Assembly: GCF_945952405.1 (NCBI RefSeq)
Contig: NZ_CAMFIA010000005.1
Location: 62,001 to 126,000, forward strand
Direction of reading: 5' to 3'
Source: an uncultured Stenotrophomonas sp.
GTDB taxonomy: Bacteria; Pseudomonadota; Gammaproteobacteria; Xanthomonadales; Xanthomonadaceae
DNA: 64,000 nucleotides
The notes beneath the pieces are model-generated. The model made no database searches, was not told where the DNA came from, and saw only the letters and a program-made list of their open reading frames with translations. Positions 35,175 through 44,050 of the stretch are shown here, piece after piece. The translations under genes were made by a program, and so were the position numbers. Each line of letters starts with the position of its first letter. Positions within the stretch are counted from its first letter, which is position 1.

Positions 35175-35182
35175 CGAAGATG

Positions 35183-35213
35183 AAAACGGCGGGGGAAACC
35201 CCGCCGTTTTTCA
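35183..35213 (+). terminator. Intrinsic terminator of dcp
   Basis: AAAACGGCGGGG / CCCCGCCGTTTT, a 12-bp perfect stem with a GAAA tetraloop followed by more T residues, 9 nt past the stop codon. Confidence 0.95.
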
Positions 35214-35225
35214 TTCTGTCTGTCT

Positions 35226-35297
35226 GTAGAGCCGAGCCCATGCTCGGCTGATGCGCCCCGCCCCCGCCAGCGCCAGCCGAGCATGGCCCGGCTCTAC
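35226..35297. repeat. GTAG...CTAC palindrome dimer
   Basis: GTAGAGCCGAGCCCATGCTCGGCT faces AGCCGAGCATGGCCCGGCTCTAC. A complete facing pair between the dcp terminator and the convergent gene ending at 35307. Confidence 0.88.
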
Positions 35298-35306
35298 AGA
35301 AGCGGG

Positions 35307-35753
35307 TCACGTCCCCACGTGCACGCGGTTGGCCTGCTCGGCCAGGCCAAGGTGATCCAGCGCGATGTCCAGCGCCAGCACGTAGCTCTGCGCGCCATAC
35401 CCGGCGGCAATGCCCAGGCGCTGGCCGACGCCGGCCGGCAGGCACGGTTCGGCCACCGCACCGTCGTCATGCACTTCCACGTAGGCGTTGTGCAGGTAGG
35501 GCAGCAGGCGCTGCAGGCGCAGGCTGTTGGCGCACGCGCCGGGATCGAGCAGCGTCACCTCGCCACGGCTGTGGTCGGCCACGCGCAGCGCATCCAGCAG
35601 TTCCTGTTCCGAACCGCAGGCACGGATCGCGACGCTGGTGCCGGCATCGATCGCACGATGCACCAGCGACTTCAGCACCGGTGCCGGCAGCGGCATCGCG
35701 GTACGGATCAGCGCACCGGCCGCTTCCGGGCCGCGGATGATGAAGATCGACAT
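35307..35753 (-). CDS. Degenerate type II dehydroquinase-fold protein, copy 1
   Basis: 148 residues, close to AroQ length (about 145-150). The start at 35753 has an excellent GGAGGG site. The order of AroQ landmarks is kept: MSIFIIRGP (ILVLHGPN in the enzyme), QELLDAL (ELID), VTLLDPGACANS (IIINPGAxTHTS), AYVEVHDD (FIEVHLSN), GYGAQSYVLALDIAL (GLGAxGYxLAL). The catalytic tyrosine loop after GPN and the histidine of THTS are missing. I infer an AroQ-derived protein without dehydratase activity. It lies 3 nt downstream of copy 2, so the pair is an operon. A divergent active aroQ is the less likely alternative. Confidence 0.7.
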   Translation of the reverse strand: MSIFIIRGPEAAGALIRTAMPLPAPVLKSLVHRAIDAGTSVAIRACGSEQELLDALRVADHSRGEVTLLDPGACANSLRLQRLLPYLHNAYVEVHDDGAVAEPCLPAGVGQRLGIAAGYGAQSYVLALDIALDHLGLAEQANRVHVGT

Positions 35754-35756
35754 GGC

Positions 35757-36158
35757 TCAGCCCTCCTGCGCCAGGCGGCGGCCGACGATGGCCAGCGACA
35801 GCGGATAGCCGGCCTGCTGGCTGCGCTGGTCAACCACCACGGCCGCCGGGCCGTGCTGCAGGCGCAGGCGCGCCTCCAGGCCGGGTTCGCTGGGGGCCTG
35901 CAGCTCGATGTACTGCGCCGGCAGCCGTTCCAGCGCCGCCTGCAACGCGCCGCCCTCGGCCTGCCATTGCGCCTCGTCGGCGGCACCGACATCCAGCAGC
36001 ACCCAGTCGGCCGAGTGCGCCTGCGGCTGGCACAGGCACTGGCGTACTTCGGACAGGCTGGCGCAGTCGCTGCACAGCACGCGGTGGCCGGACAGCTGCG
36101 CCGGCAGCTGCGGGCGCGGCGCCGACGGAGACGCGTGGCGGATCACCAGGAGGGTCAT
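35757..36158 (-). CDS. Degenerate type II dehydroquinase-fold protein, copy 2
   Basis: 133 residues from the ATG at 36158 (AAGGTG upstream). It opens MTLLVIRHA and keeps WVLLDVGAAD (INPGA position), PAQYIELQAPSEP (FIEVH position), and AAVVVDQRSQQAGYPLSLAIVGRRLA, which aligns to the GxGAxGYxLAL end of AroQ. It has also lost the active-site Tyr and His. Similarity to copy 1 is in layout rather than high identity. The two may form mixed assemblies, since AroQ is a dodecamer; that is speculation. Confidence 0.6.
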   Translation of the reverse strand: MTLLVIRHASPSAPRPQLPAQLSGHRVLCSDCASLSEVRQCLCQPQAHSADWVLLDVGAADEAQWQAEGGALQAALERLPAQYIELQAPSEPGLEARLRLQHGPAAVVVDQRSQQAGYPLSLAIVGRRLAQEG

Positions 36159-36286
36159 ACAACACCTTGCGGAATGCGCCCTGTGGCGCGGTGGGCACAC
36201 GATGCGCGCGCGGGCCGTAAAGGTGCGATGCCCGCCCCCCGCGGCCGGCGTAAAAGCTGCGTAATGCTTCGATAGGCCTGCTCTTG

Positions 36287-36313
36287 TGGAGCCGAGCATG
36301 GGCTCGGCTCTAC
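36287..36313. repeat. GTAG-family palindrome monomer
   Basis: TGGAGCCGAGCATGGGCTCGGCTCTAC, ending in CTAC; it lies between the divergent dehydroquinase-like pair and the signal peptidase gene. Confidence 0.75.
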
Positions 36314-36384
36314 AGGATCCAGGTGCGGGAACCTCCTGCGCCAGGATGTGGTCTGATAGCGCTACTACCTGTTCGGAGCCTGCC

Positions 36385-37011
36385 ATGGATGCTGTTGCCC
36401 GCCCCCCCTTCGCCGAACGCGCACTGGCCTGGCTGAAGAAGGAGGCATTGCCGCTGCTGGTGATGCTTGGCCTGCTCGCCGCTGCCCGCGATACCCTCGC
36501 CAACCACTACGTGGTGCCCAGTGGTTCGATGCAGCCGACCCTGCAACCCGGTGACCGGGTGGTGGTGGACATGCGCGCCTACGGCCTGCGGCTACCGTTC
36601 ACCCACCACGAACTGATGGCAACCGGTACCCCGCAGCGCGGCGAAGTGGCGGTGTTCGATTCACCGGCCGACGGCACCCGCCTGATCAAGCGCGTGGTGG
36701 CGGTGGCCGGTGACCACGTGCAGCTGCACGAGGGCCACCTGAGCATCAACGGCCAGCCGTTGCAGATTGCCGACCTGCAGGACGTGGAGGCCTTCGGCCA
36801 GCGCCGTGCCAGCCTCGATCTGGACATGGGCGGTGGCCCGGACATCGCCGATCTGGTGGTGCCGGCCGGCAAGGTGCTGGTGCTGGGAGACCATCGCGGC
36901 AACAGCTTCGACGGCCGCTTCTTCGGCTTCGTCGACGCCGGCAAGGTCTATGGCCGCGCAGTGGCGGTGTATTACCGCCGCGGCGACGGTTTCGAGTGGC
37001 AGCGCCTGTAA
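36385..37011 (+). CDS. lepB: Signal peptidase I
   Basis: 208 residues from the ATG at 36385. One N-terminal membrane helix (ALPLLVMLGLLAAARDTLA), catalytic Ser in VVPSGSMQPTL, catalytic Lys in RLIKRVVAVAGD, and the LGDHRGNSFDGRFFGFV box near the end. It cleaves signal peptides of exported proteins at the periplasmic face. It is shorter than E. coli LepB and has one visible membrane span, and it is not next to lepA/rnc, so it may be a second, specialised paralogue. Confidence 0.9.
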   Translation: MDAVARPPFAERALAWLKKEALPLLVMLGLLAAARDTLANHYVVPSGSMQPTLQPGDRVVVDMRAYGLRLPFTHHELMATGTPQRGEVAVFDSPADGTRLIKRVVAVAGDHVQLHEGHLSINGQPLQIADLQDVEAFGQRRASLDLDMGGGPDIADLVVPAGKVLVLGDHRGNSFDGRFFGFVDAGKVYGRAVAVYYRRGDGFEWQRL

Positions 37012-37019
37012 CCTGAATT

Positions 37020-37036
37020 GATACGTTTCACGTATC
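37020..37036. promoter_or_regulatory. Inverted repeat upstream of the MFS gene, possible operator
   Basis: GATACGT-TTC-ACGTATC is a perfect 7-bp inverted repeat about 100 nt upstream of the transporter start. It could bind a regulator such as the LysR protein encoded on the far side of the transporter, or act as the lepB transcript end. Confidence 0.4.
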
Positions 37037-37135
37037 GATCCTGACCTATCGGGTTATGGATCGACTGGATGGGCGGGCCTAGTCTGGGGCCCGTTCCCTC
37101 CCACGCCCGGCCGCCCCCAACGGCCCATCGATCCC

Positions 37136-38392
37136 ATGACTGGCGAAACCGCGGCGGCCATCGAGCGCCGCCCTGCTACTGTCGAGCCCGGCACCGAGAC
37201 CCGCATCCAGCAGGGCACGCCGGCCTTCCGCCGCACCGCGCTGGCGCTGTTCCTGGCCGGCTTCTCCACCTTCGGCCTGCTGTACACCGTGCAGCCGCTG
37301 CTGCCGGAATTCAGCCGTCACTTCGGGGTCTCCGCTGCCGGCAGTGCGATGTCGCTGTCGTTGACCACCGGCACCCTGGCCGTGGCGATGCTGTTGGCCG
37401 GCCTGCTCTCCGACGCGGTCGGCCGCCGGCCGTTGATGATCGCGGCCTTGCTGGCCTCAGCGATGTTGTCACTGTGCACGGCACTGGTGGATGACTGGGC
37501 CACGCTGCTGGTGCTGCGCACCCTGCTGGGCCTGGCGCTGAGCGGCGTGCCGGCGGTGGCAATGACCTACCTGGTGGAGGAGATGGACAGCCGCGCGCTG
37601 GGCTTGGCGATGGGCCTGTACATCGGGGGCAACGCCATCGGTGGCATGAGCGGGCGCCTGCTGGCCGGCATCATCGCCGACCACTGGGGCTGGCGCTGGG
37701 GCATCGGCGTGGTCTCGATCATCGCCATCGCCAGCACCGTGCTGTTGTGGCTGCAGCTGCCGCACTCGCGCCATTTCCATGCCCGCCGCGGCGGCCTGCG
37801 GGAATTGCCGTCGCGCTGGCGCCTGCTGTTCGCCGACCCGGGCCTGCCGTGGCTGTTCGCCACCTCGTTCGTGCTGATGGGCGTGTTCGTCACCCTCTAC
37901 AACTATCTCGGCTACCACCTGCTGGCGCCGCCCTACCACCTCAGCCAGACCGTGGTCGGGCTGATCTTCAGCGTGTACCTGGTGGGTACCTTCAGCTCGG
38001 CGTGGATGGGCCAGCAGGCCACGCGCCATGGCCGCGGCCGCATCCTGTCGATCTCGTTCGCGCTGATCGCTGCGGGCATCGCGCTGCTGGCGATGCCGTG
38101 GCTGGGCACGATGGCGGTGGGCATCGCACTGGTCACCTTCGGCTTCTTCGGTGGGCATTCGGTGGCCAGCAGCTGGGTCGGCAGCCGCGCCGGCGCGATG
38201 CGCGCCGAAGCTTCGGCGCTGTACCTGTTCGCCTATTACCTGGGGTCCAGTGTGCTGGGTGGCGTAGGCGGGCTGGCCTATGCGGCGTGGGACTGGCTGG
38301 GCGTGTGCCTGTTTGCCGCCGTGTTGACCCTGATCGGGGGTGGCATCGTCTGGGCGCTGCAGCAGCGTGCGCCGCAGCCGGTCACCGCGTGA
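37136..38392 (+). CDS. MFS transporter, YnfM-like drug/metabolite exporter
   Basis: 418 residues from the ATG at 37136. About twelve hydrophobic helices follow a 30-residue soluble lead. The family motif A region reads LLAGLLSDAVGRRPLMIAALL. FLAGFSTFGLLYTVQPLLPEFSRHF at helix 1 is typical of the YnfM/arabinose-efflux-permease branch. Predicted to expel small molecules with proton antiport. A LysR regulator gene lies convergently just downstream, similar to the E. coli ynfL-ynfM association but in a different orientation. Substrate unknown. Confidence 0.88.
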   Translation: MTGETAAAIERRPATVEPGTETRIQQGTPAFRRTALALFLAGFSTFGLLYTVQPLLPEFSRHFGVSAAGSAMSLSLTTGTLAVAMLLAGLLSDAVGRRPLMIAALLASAMLSLCTALVDDWATLLVLRTLLGLALSGVPAVAMTYLVEEMDSRALGLAMGLYIGGNAIGGMSGRLLAGIIADHWGWRWGIGVVSIIAIASTVLLWLQLPHSRHFHARRGGLRELPSRWRLLFADPGLPWLFATSFVLMGVFVTLYNYLGYHLLAPPYHLSQTVVGLIFSVYLVGTFSSAWMGQQATRHGRGRILSISFALIAAGIALLAMPWLGTMAVGIALVTFGFFGGHSVASSWVGSRAGAMRAEASALYLFAYYLGSSVLGGVGGLAYAAWDWLGVCLFAAVLTLIGGGIVWALQQRAPQPVTA

Positions 38393-38405
38393 TCCAACGC
38401 GTACG

Positions 38406-38469
38406 GTAGGGCCGGCCGCTGGCCGGCAACTCTGCTTGGGTCAGCATGCCGGCCAGCGGCCGGCACTAC
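38406..38469. repeat. GTAG...CTAC palindrome dimer
   Basis: GTAGGGCCGGCCGCTGGCCGGCA faces TGCCGGCCAGCGGCCGGCACTAC between convergent MFS and LysR genes. The dimer can fold into one long hairpin and may end both transcripts. Confidence 0.88.
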
Positions 38470-38485
38470 CGGGTTGGTTGCACGC

Positions 38486-39394
38486 TCACCCTTCGGCAAA
38501 CGCCTCGCGCAGCAGCCCGGCGAAATTGCGGATCAGCGGCGTGACGCCTTCGCGATGCCACGCCAGCTGTACCTCCGAATGTGCGCCGGCATCGGCCAGC
38601 GCCACGAAGCGCGCACCTTCCACCCGGATGTGGTCGCACGACGAAGGCAGGATCGCCGCGCCCAGACCTGCGGCCGCGAGGCTGATCAGGGTCGAGGCTT
38701 CGCCGGCCTCCTGCACGATGCGCGGGGTGAAGCCGGCCGCCGCGCACAGCGCGATCATGTGGTCATGGATGCCGGCGCCCGCGGTGCGGCGGAAGGCGAC
38801 GAACGGCTCCTGCGCGAAGTCGCGCAGCGACAGCGTGCCCTGCTTCGAGAGCCTGCGCAGGGCAGGGTGGCCGGCATGCACGATCAACGCCAGCGGATCG
38901 ACGAACAGGCTGTGCGCGACCAGCTCCGGCGGCAAGGCGCGCTTGCGGATGATGCCCACGTCCAGGCTGCCATCGAGCAGGGCATCGATCTGCTGCAGGG
39001 TGTTCATCTCGCTCAGCTGCAGCCGCACCTGCGGATAGCGCTGGCGGTACTGCAGGATCGAACGCGGTATCTGCGGAGACAGCGGCGTGGCCCGGGTCAA
39101 GCCGATGCGCAGCTCGCCCTGCTCGCCGCGCTGCGCGCGCTGCACCTCGTCCACCGCCGCTTCCACCTGCAGCACGATCGAGCGCGCGCGCGCCTGCAGC
39201 AGCTCGCCTGCGGGCGTCAGCTGCACGCGACGATGGCTGCGCACGAACAGGCGCGCACCGAGCAGTGCTTCCAGCTGGCGGATCTGCTGGCTGAGCGGCG
39301 GCTGCGACATGCCCAGCCGCTCGGCGGCCTGGCCGAAGTGCAGCGTATCGGCAACGGCAAGGAAGTAACGCAGGTGGCGGAGTTCGATGGACAT
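38486..39394 (-). CDS. LysR-family transcriptional regulator
   Basis: 302 residues. The N-terminal winged helix-turn-helix reads LRHLRYFLAVADTLHFGQAAERLGMSQPPLSQQIRQLE, and a periplasmic-binding-like co-inducer domain follows (GELRIGLTRATPLSPQIPRSI). The ATG at 39394 has no ribosome site but a TAGACT box exactly 6 nt upstream, so it is probably leaderless. The convergent MFS gene is the likely target by position; no divergent gene is adjacent. Confidence 0.9.
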   Translation of the reverse strand: MSIELRHLRYFLAVADTLHFGQAAERLGMSQPPLSQQIRQLEALLGARLFVRSHRRVQLTPAGELLQARARSIVLQVEAAVDEVQRAQRGEQGELRIGLTRATPLSPQIPRSILQYRQRYPQVRLQLSEMNTLQQIDALLDGSLDVGIIRKRALPPELVAHSLFVDPLALIVHAGHPALRRLSKQGTLSLRDFAQEPFVAFRRTAGAGIHDHMIALCAAAGFTPRIVQEAGEASTLISLAAAGLGAAILPSSCDHIRVEGARFVALADAGAHSEVQLAWHREGVTPLIRNFAGLLREAFAEG

Positions 39395-39400
39395 GGGGCC

Positions 39401-39406
39401 AGTCTA
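39401..39406 (-). promoter_or_regulatory. -10 box of the LysR gene (leaderless start predicted)
   Basis: TAGACT on the minus strand, then 6 nt (GGCCCC), then the ATG at 39394. Confidence 0.55.
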
Positions 39407-39430
39407 TCCAGCCCGACGCCCGGAATCGTC

Positions 39431-39474
39431 ATCCACGCATGGCGTGGATCTACCGTGTCGACCAAGGTCGACAC
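39431..39474. repeat. GTAG-tipped ATCCACGC palindrome plus a GTGTCGACC palindrome
   Basis: ATCCACGCATGGCGTGGATCTAC (39431-39453) is the same sequence as the copies beside trmL. GTGTCGACCAAGGTCGACAC (39455-39474) is a second, adjoining perfect inverted repeat. Confidence 0.85.
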
Positions 39475-39553
39475 CTCGCCAACCCACGGATAGCCGGCTT
39501 CTGCTGTTGCTTCAGCTTCGGCAGGTGCAGGGCGCAGCCCTGCCGTAACCCCT

Positions 39554-40522
39554 TCAGCGCTCCGAATGCCCGCTCTGGTCGTAGTCGCGCGGACTGAACA
39601 GCTCCGGCTGGATCAGTTCGATGAACGCCCGTGCCTGCGTCGACAACGCCTTGCCGCGGCGCACGATCACCCCGTAGCTGCGTTCGGGGAACCAGCGCTT
39701 CATCGAGCGCGCCGCCAATCGCTCGCGGTCGGCCTCGTTCAGGCACAGCGCCGGCACGATCGAAATGCCCATGCCCATCGCCACGTACTGCTTGATCACT
39801 TCCCAGCCGCCCACTTCCAGCGCCACCGTGTAGGCGATGCGGTGGCGCTGGAACACCTGGTCGACCAGGCGGTAGGTGATCTGCCGCTTCGGCGGCAGCA
39901 CCAGCGGATAGCGCGCGATGTCAGCCAGTTCCAGTTCGCCGCCGCTGGCCAGTGGATGGTCATGCGGCGCGATCAGCACCTGCTCGAAGCGGTAGGCCGG
40001 CGCGTAGCTGAGATCGGCGGGCACATCGGTCATCGAGCCGATCGCCAGGTCGGCGGCGTCCTCGCGCAGCAGGTCGGTGCCATCGGCACTGATCGCGTTG
40101 TGCAGGGTCAGGCGAACGTCCGGATGGTGCAGGCGGAATCGTTCGACGATCTTCGGCAGCAGGTACAGGATGGTCGAGCTGTTGGCGGCGATGTTCAGCT
40201 CGCCCGCGTCCAGGCCGCGCACCTTGTCGCGGAAGCGCGCCTCCAGTCCATCCAGGTTCTCGACCAGGGGCTGCGCCATCTCATACAGCAGCTGGCCCTC
40301 GCGGCTGGGCACCAGGCGACGCCCGCTGCGCTCGAACAGCGGCACCCCCAGCTCCCGTTCCAGCGCCTGCAGCTGCAGGCTGATCGCCGGCTGGCTGACG
40401 AAAAGTGCCTCAGCCGCCCGTGAGACCGAGCCCAGCCGCACCGTCTGGCAGAACGCGCGCAGGGGCTTCAGCCGGTCGGATTTGTAGGAAAAACGAGGAC
40501 TTGGCGGCTTGCGTGTGGTCAT
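39554..40522 (-). CDS. LysR/CysB-type regulator divergent from the glyoxylate genes
   Basis: 322 residues from the ATG at 40522; an in-frame ATG 12 codons upstream is possible but runs through the promoter region. The HTH reads LRAFCQTVRLGSVSRAAEALFVSQPAISLQLQALERELG. The effector domain has GELNIAANSSTILYLLPKIVERFR and GGWEVIKQYVAMGMGISIVPALCL, as in CysB/Cbl-like regulators. Divergence from aceB suggests it controls the malate synthase/isocitrate lyase operon. Candidate operator CATAA-N13-TTATG overlaps its own start region. Confidence 0.9.
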   Translation of the reverse strand: MTTRKPPSPRFSYKSDRLKPLRAFCQTVRLGSVSRAAEALFVSQPAISLQLQALERELGVPLFERSGRRLVPSREGQLLYEMAQPLVENLDGLEARFRDKVRGLDAGELNIAANSSTILYLLPKIVERFRLHHPDVRLTLHNAISADGTDLLREDAADLAIGSMTDVPADLSYAPAYRFEQVLIAPHDHPLASGGELELADIARYPLVLPPKRQITYRLVDQVFQRHRIAYTVALEVGGWEVIKQYVAMGMGISIVPALCLNEADRERLAARSMKRWFPERSYGVIVRRGKALSTQARAFIELIQPELFSPRDYDQSGHSER

Positions 40523-40527
40523 CGTGT

Positions 40528-40550
40528 CATAAGTATTAGCACAATTTATG
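40528..40550. promoter_or_regulatory. Candidate LysR operator between the regulator and aceB
   Basis: CATAA-N13-TTATG is a dyad with the T-N11-A geometry typical of LysR sites, in an AT-rich patch (40523-40590) that contrasts with the GC-rich flanks. It lies just upstream of the regulator ATG and about 85 nt upstream of the aceB ATG. Confidence 0.5.
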
Positions 40551-40632
40551 TAGGACATTGCAAAAACTGTTTTGCCAAATACTCGGCCCCGGCGGCACCG
40601 TGGAGGCGTTCCCCCACTGCTGGAGTCGCCCC

Positions 40633-42270
40633 ATGTCCGCCGTCGCTTCCGCTGTTCCCACCCCTGCCAGCAAGGCCACTCCCGGCATCGCCCTGGCGAC
40701 CCGCGTGGCCGGCCAGGACACCCTGCTGCCGGCGCCGCTGCTGGCCCTGCTGGTGTCGCTGCACCGCGCGGTGGAACCGGGGCGGCAGGCACGGCTGCAG
40801 GCCCGCCGCGAGCGCCAGGCGTTCTTTGACCAGGGCGGCCTGCCGGACTTCCGCGAGGACACCGCTGCGATCCGCAGCGGCGACTGGCGCGTGGCCCCGT
40901 TGCCGGCCGCGCTGCAGGACCGTCGCGTCGAGATCACCGGCCCGACCGACCCCAAGATGGTCATCAACGCGCTGAACTCCGGCGCCAAGGTGTTCATGGC
41001 CGACTTCGAGGATTCGACCTCGCCGACCTGGCGCAACCTGCTGGCTGGCCAGCAATCGCTGGCAGCGGCGGTGCGCGGTGACCTCGAGTACACCGCACCG
41101 GCCTCCAACGGCAAGGCGGGCAAGCACTACAGCCTGCGTCCCTACGACGAACAGGCGGTGCTGATCGTGCGCCCGCGCGGCTGGCACCTGGACGAGAAGC
41201 ACGTGCGCATCGACGGCCAGTTCATTGCCGGTGGCCTGTTCGATGCTGCGGTGTTCGCCTTCCACAATGCCCGCACCCTGCAGGCGAAGGATCGTGGCCC
41301 GTACTTCTACCTGCCCAAGCTGCAGAGCATGGAAGAGGCGGCGCTGTGGGAGACCGCGCTGTCGCACATCGAGGGCATGCTCGGCCTGCCGCACGGCCAG
41401 ATCAAGGTGACCGTGCTGATCGAAACGCTGCCGGCGGTGTTCGAGATGGACGAGATCCTGCACGCGCTGCGCGACCGCATCGTCGGCCTGAACTGCGGGC
41501 GCTGGGATTACATCTTCTCGTACCTGAAGACCTTCCGCCGCCACGCCGACCGCGTGCTGCCCGAACGTGGCCAGGTGACCATGACCCAGCCGTTCCTGAA
41601 GGCCTATTCGGAACGGCTGATCCAGACCTGCCACCGCCGTGGTGCGCATGCGATGGGCGGCATGGCCGCGCAGATCCCGATCAACAACGATGTCGCCGCC
41701 AACGAGCAGGCGATGGCCCGCGTGCGCGCCGACAAGCTGCGCGAGGTCAGTGCCGGTCACGATGGCACCTGGGTGGCACACCCGGCACTGATTCCGGTGG
41801 CGATGGCGATCTTCGACGAGCACATGCCCGGCGCCAACCAGCACGCGGTGCTGCGCCAGGATGTGCGCGTTGGTCGCGATGAGCTGATCGCGCGCCCGCC
41901 GGGCACGATCACCCGCGCCGGCTTTGAAGGCAACGTGGAAGTCTGCGTGCGCTACCTGGCGGCATGGCTGGATGGCAACGGCTGCGTGCCGATCCATCAC
42001 CTGATGGAGGACGCGGCCACCGCCGAGATCAGCCGCAGCCAGCTGTGGCAGTGGCTGCACACGCCCGGCCAGCAGCTCGATGACGGCACCGCGATCGACC
42101 TGGCCCTGCTCGATTCCGCGCTGGCGCAGTTGCCGGCACGGCTGGGCGACACCGCCGCGCTGCCCGGTGGCGCCCGCATCGGCGAAGCCATCGCCCTGCT
42201 TGGCGAACTGAGCCGCAGTACCGAACTGACCGATTTCCTGACCCTGCCGGCCTACGCGCGCATCGACTGA
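40633..42270 (+). CDS. aceB: Malate synthase A
   Basis: 545 residues from the ATG at 40633. The MSA signature stretches are [73 protein letters not shown] and the C-terminal catalytic Asp in [24 protein letters not shown]. It condenses glyoxylate with acetyl-CoA to malate in the glyoxylate shunt. It is 65 nt upstream of isocitrate lyase, the partner step, and divergent from a LysR regulator. Confidence 0.97.
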   Translation: MSAVASAVPTPASKATPGIALATRVAGQDTLLPAPLLALLVSLHRAVEPGRQARLQARRERQAFFDQGGLPDFREDTAAIRSGDWRVAPLPAALQDRRVEITGPTDPKMVINALNSGAKVFMADFEDSTSPTWRNLLAGQQSLAAAVRGDLEYTAPASNGKAGKHYSLRPYDEQAVLIVRPRGWHLDEKHVRIDGQFIAGGLFDAAVFAFHNARTLQAKDRGPYFYLPKLQSMEEAALWETALSHIEGMLGLPHGQIKVTVLIETLPAVFEMDEILHALRDRIVGLNCGRWDYIFSYLKTFRRHADRVLPERGQVTMTQPFLKAYSERLIQTCHRRGAHAMGGMAAQIPINNDVAANEQAMARVRADKLREVSAGHDGTWVAHPALIPVAMAIFDEHMPGANQHAVLRQDVRVGRDELIARPPGTITRAGFEGNVEVCVRYLAAWLDGNGCVPIHHLMEDAATAEISRSQLWQWLHTPGQQLDDGTAIDLALLDSALAQLPARLGDTAALPGGARIGEAIALLGELSRSTELTDFLTLPAYARID

Positions 42271-42335
42271 TCGCCTGCCCGCGTTTCCTGCCGTTTCCCT
42301 CCCCGCTGCACGCACGAACCGAACTGGAGAAAGAC

Positions 42336-43637
42336 ATGAGCAAGCTGCCCACTGCCGAACAGATCCAGCACGACTGGGATACCAACCCGCGTTGGGAAGG
42401 CATCCAGCGCAACTACACCGCGGCCGACGTGGTGCGCCTGCGCGGCACCGTCCACATCGAGCATTCGCTGGCCCGCCTGGGCGCGGAAAAGCTGTGGGCA
42501 TCGCTGCATGAGCGCGAGTTCGTCAATGCGCTGGGTGCGCTGACCGGCAACCAGGCCATGCAGCAGGTGAAGGCCGGGCTGAAGGCGATCTACCTGTCCG
42601 GCTGGCAGGTCGCTGCCGACGCCAACCTGGCCGGGCAGATGTATCCGGACCAGTCGCTGTACCCGGCCGATTCGGTGCCGGCGGTGGTCAAGCGCATCAA
42701 CAACACGCTGCTGCGTGCGGACCAGCTGCATCACGCCGAAGGCAAGGACGACATCGACTTCCTGCAGCCGATCGTGGCCGATGCCGAGGCCGGTTTCGGC
42801 GGCGTGCTCAACGCGTTCGAACTGATGAAGGCGATGATCGAGGCCGGTGCCGCCGGCGTGCACTTCGAAGACCAGCTGGCCTCGGTGAAGAAGTGCGGCC
42901 ACATGGGCGGCAAGGTGCTGGTGCCGACCCGCGAGGCCATCGAGAAGCTCAACGCCGCGCGCCTGGCGGCCGACGTGCTGGGCGTGCCGACCCTGCTGGT
43001 GGCGCGCACCGATGCCGAGGCCGCCGATCTGCTGACCAGCGATATCGACGGCAACGACCGGCCGTTCACCACCGGCGAGCGCACCGTCGAGGGTTTCTAC
43101 AAGACCCGCAACGGCCTGGACCAGGCGATCAGCCGCGGCCTGGCCTACGCGCCTTACGCCGATCTGGTGTGGTGCGAGACCGGCAAGCCGGACCTGGAGT
43201 TCGCGCGCCGCTTCGCCGAGGCGATCCATGCCCGGTTCCCGGGCAAGCTGCTGGCCTACAACTGCTCGCCCAGCTTCAACTGGAAGAAGAACCTGGACGA
43301 CGCCACCATCGCCAGGTTCCAGCGCGAACTGGGCAGCTACGGGTACAAGTTCCAGTTCATCACCCTGGCCGGTTTCCACGCGCTGAACTACGGCATGTTC
43401 AACCTGGCCCACGGCTATGCACGCCGCCAGATGAGCGCCTTCGTCGAGTTGCAGGAAGCCGAGTTCGAAGCGGCCGAGCGTGGCTTCACCGCGGTCAAGC
43501 ACCAGCGCGAGGTCGGTACCGGCTACTTCGATGCGGTCACCCAGGCGATCCAGCAGGGCCAGTCGTCGACCACCGCGCTGACCGGCTCGACCGAGGAAGA
43601 GCAGTTCCACGGCGGGCGCAGCGAACGCGCCGCCTGA
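42336..43637 (+). CDS. aceA: Isocitrate lyase
   Basis: 433 residues, start at 42336 behind GGAGAAAGAC. The catalytic loop is [16 protein letters not shown], with further family blocks [32 protein letters not shown] and [14 protein letters not shown]. It splits isocitrate to glyoxylate and succinate, letting the cell grow on acetate or fatty acids. This fits with the acyl-CoA dehydrogenases and leucine-degradation genes elsewhere in the window. Confidence 0.97.
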   Translation: MSKLPTAEQIQHDWDTNPRWEGIQRNYTAADVVRLRGTVHIEHSLARLGAEKLWASLHEREFVNALGALTGNQAMQQVKAGLKAIYLSGWQVAADANLAGQMYPDQSLYPADSVPAVVKRINNTLLRADQLHHAEGKDDIDFLQPIVADAEAGFGGVLNAFELMKAMIEAGAAGVHFEDQLASVKKCGHMGGKVLVPTREAIEKLNAARLAADVLGVPTLLVARTDAEAADLLTSDIDGNDRPFTTGERTVEGFYKTRNGLDQAISRGLAYAPYADLVWCETGKPDLEFARRFAEAIHARFPGKLLAYNCSPSFNWKKNLDDATIARFQRELGSYGYKFQFITLAGFHALNYGMFNLAHGYARRQMSAFVELQEAEFEAAERGFTAVKHQREVGTGYFDAVTQAIQQGQSSTTALTGSTEEEQFHGGRSERAA

Positions 43638-43641
43638 TGCA

Positions 43642-43715
43642 GTAGTGCCGGCCGCTGGCCGGCAATCACGTGATGCCCGGGCGCCGCAAGGCAGCCGGCC
43701 AGCGGCCGGCACTAC
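43642..43715. repeat. GTAG...CTAC palindrome dimer after aceA
   Basis: GTAGTGCCGGCCGCTGGCCGGCA faces CAGCCGGCCAGCGGCCGGCACTAC around a short linker. It lies 5 nt past the aceA stop codon and may stabilise or end the transcript. Confidence 0.9.
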
Positions 43716-44050
43716 CGGGGTCCAGAACGATCAGGGGGGCCAGGGAAGGGCCAGACAACGCCGGCCGGTCGGGGGACCTGCCGGCGTTGTTGTATCGATG
43801 GAACCGCGCCGAACGCAGGCAGCGTCAATCCGGCGCACCCTGCCTGCGGCAATTTGGCCGAAACCCTGTGAAGGTGGCCATGAGGTTGATCCGGAACGAC
43901 TTTTATGCGGACAACGACGACCAGAACGGCCAGCGCGCCTCTTCACATTGGAGATGAGGGTCGCAAGGCTCAAAATGAGATAGGGCGCACATTTTAAAGC
44001 GATGCTATGCTCCGCGGCTCACCAGGGGACGCTGGCGGCGGGTGCAGGGA
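43716..44050. other. Intergenic region before the RiPP-like locus: hairpin and weak promoter
   Basis: No convincing gene. ACAACGCCGGC / GCCGGCGTTGTTGT forms an 11-bp stem with a 14-nt loop (about 43755-43792), a possible terminator for aceBA. The right part, 43900-44010, is more AT-rich and contains TATGCT (44006-44011), a candidate -10 for the GGDEF gene with a leader of about 35 nt. Confidence 0.5.

Noticed and set aside
35307..35753. Functional aroQ (3-dehydroquinate dehydratase)
   Set aside because: The overall layout fits, but the catalytic Tyr loop and the THTS histidine are absent, so I did not assign the enzyme activity.
43670..43983. Short plus-strand frames in the gap after aceA
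   Set aside because: They run through the palindrome dimer and hairpin and have no ribosome site or recognisable protein.
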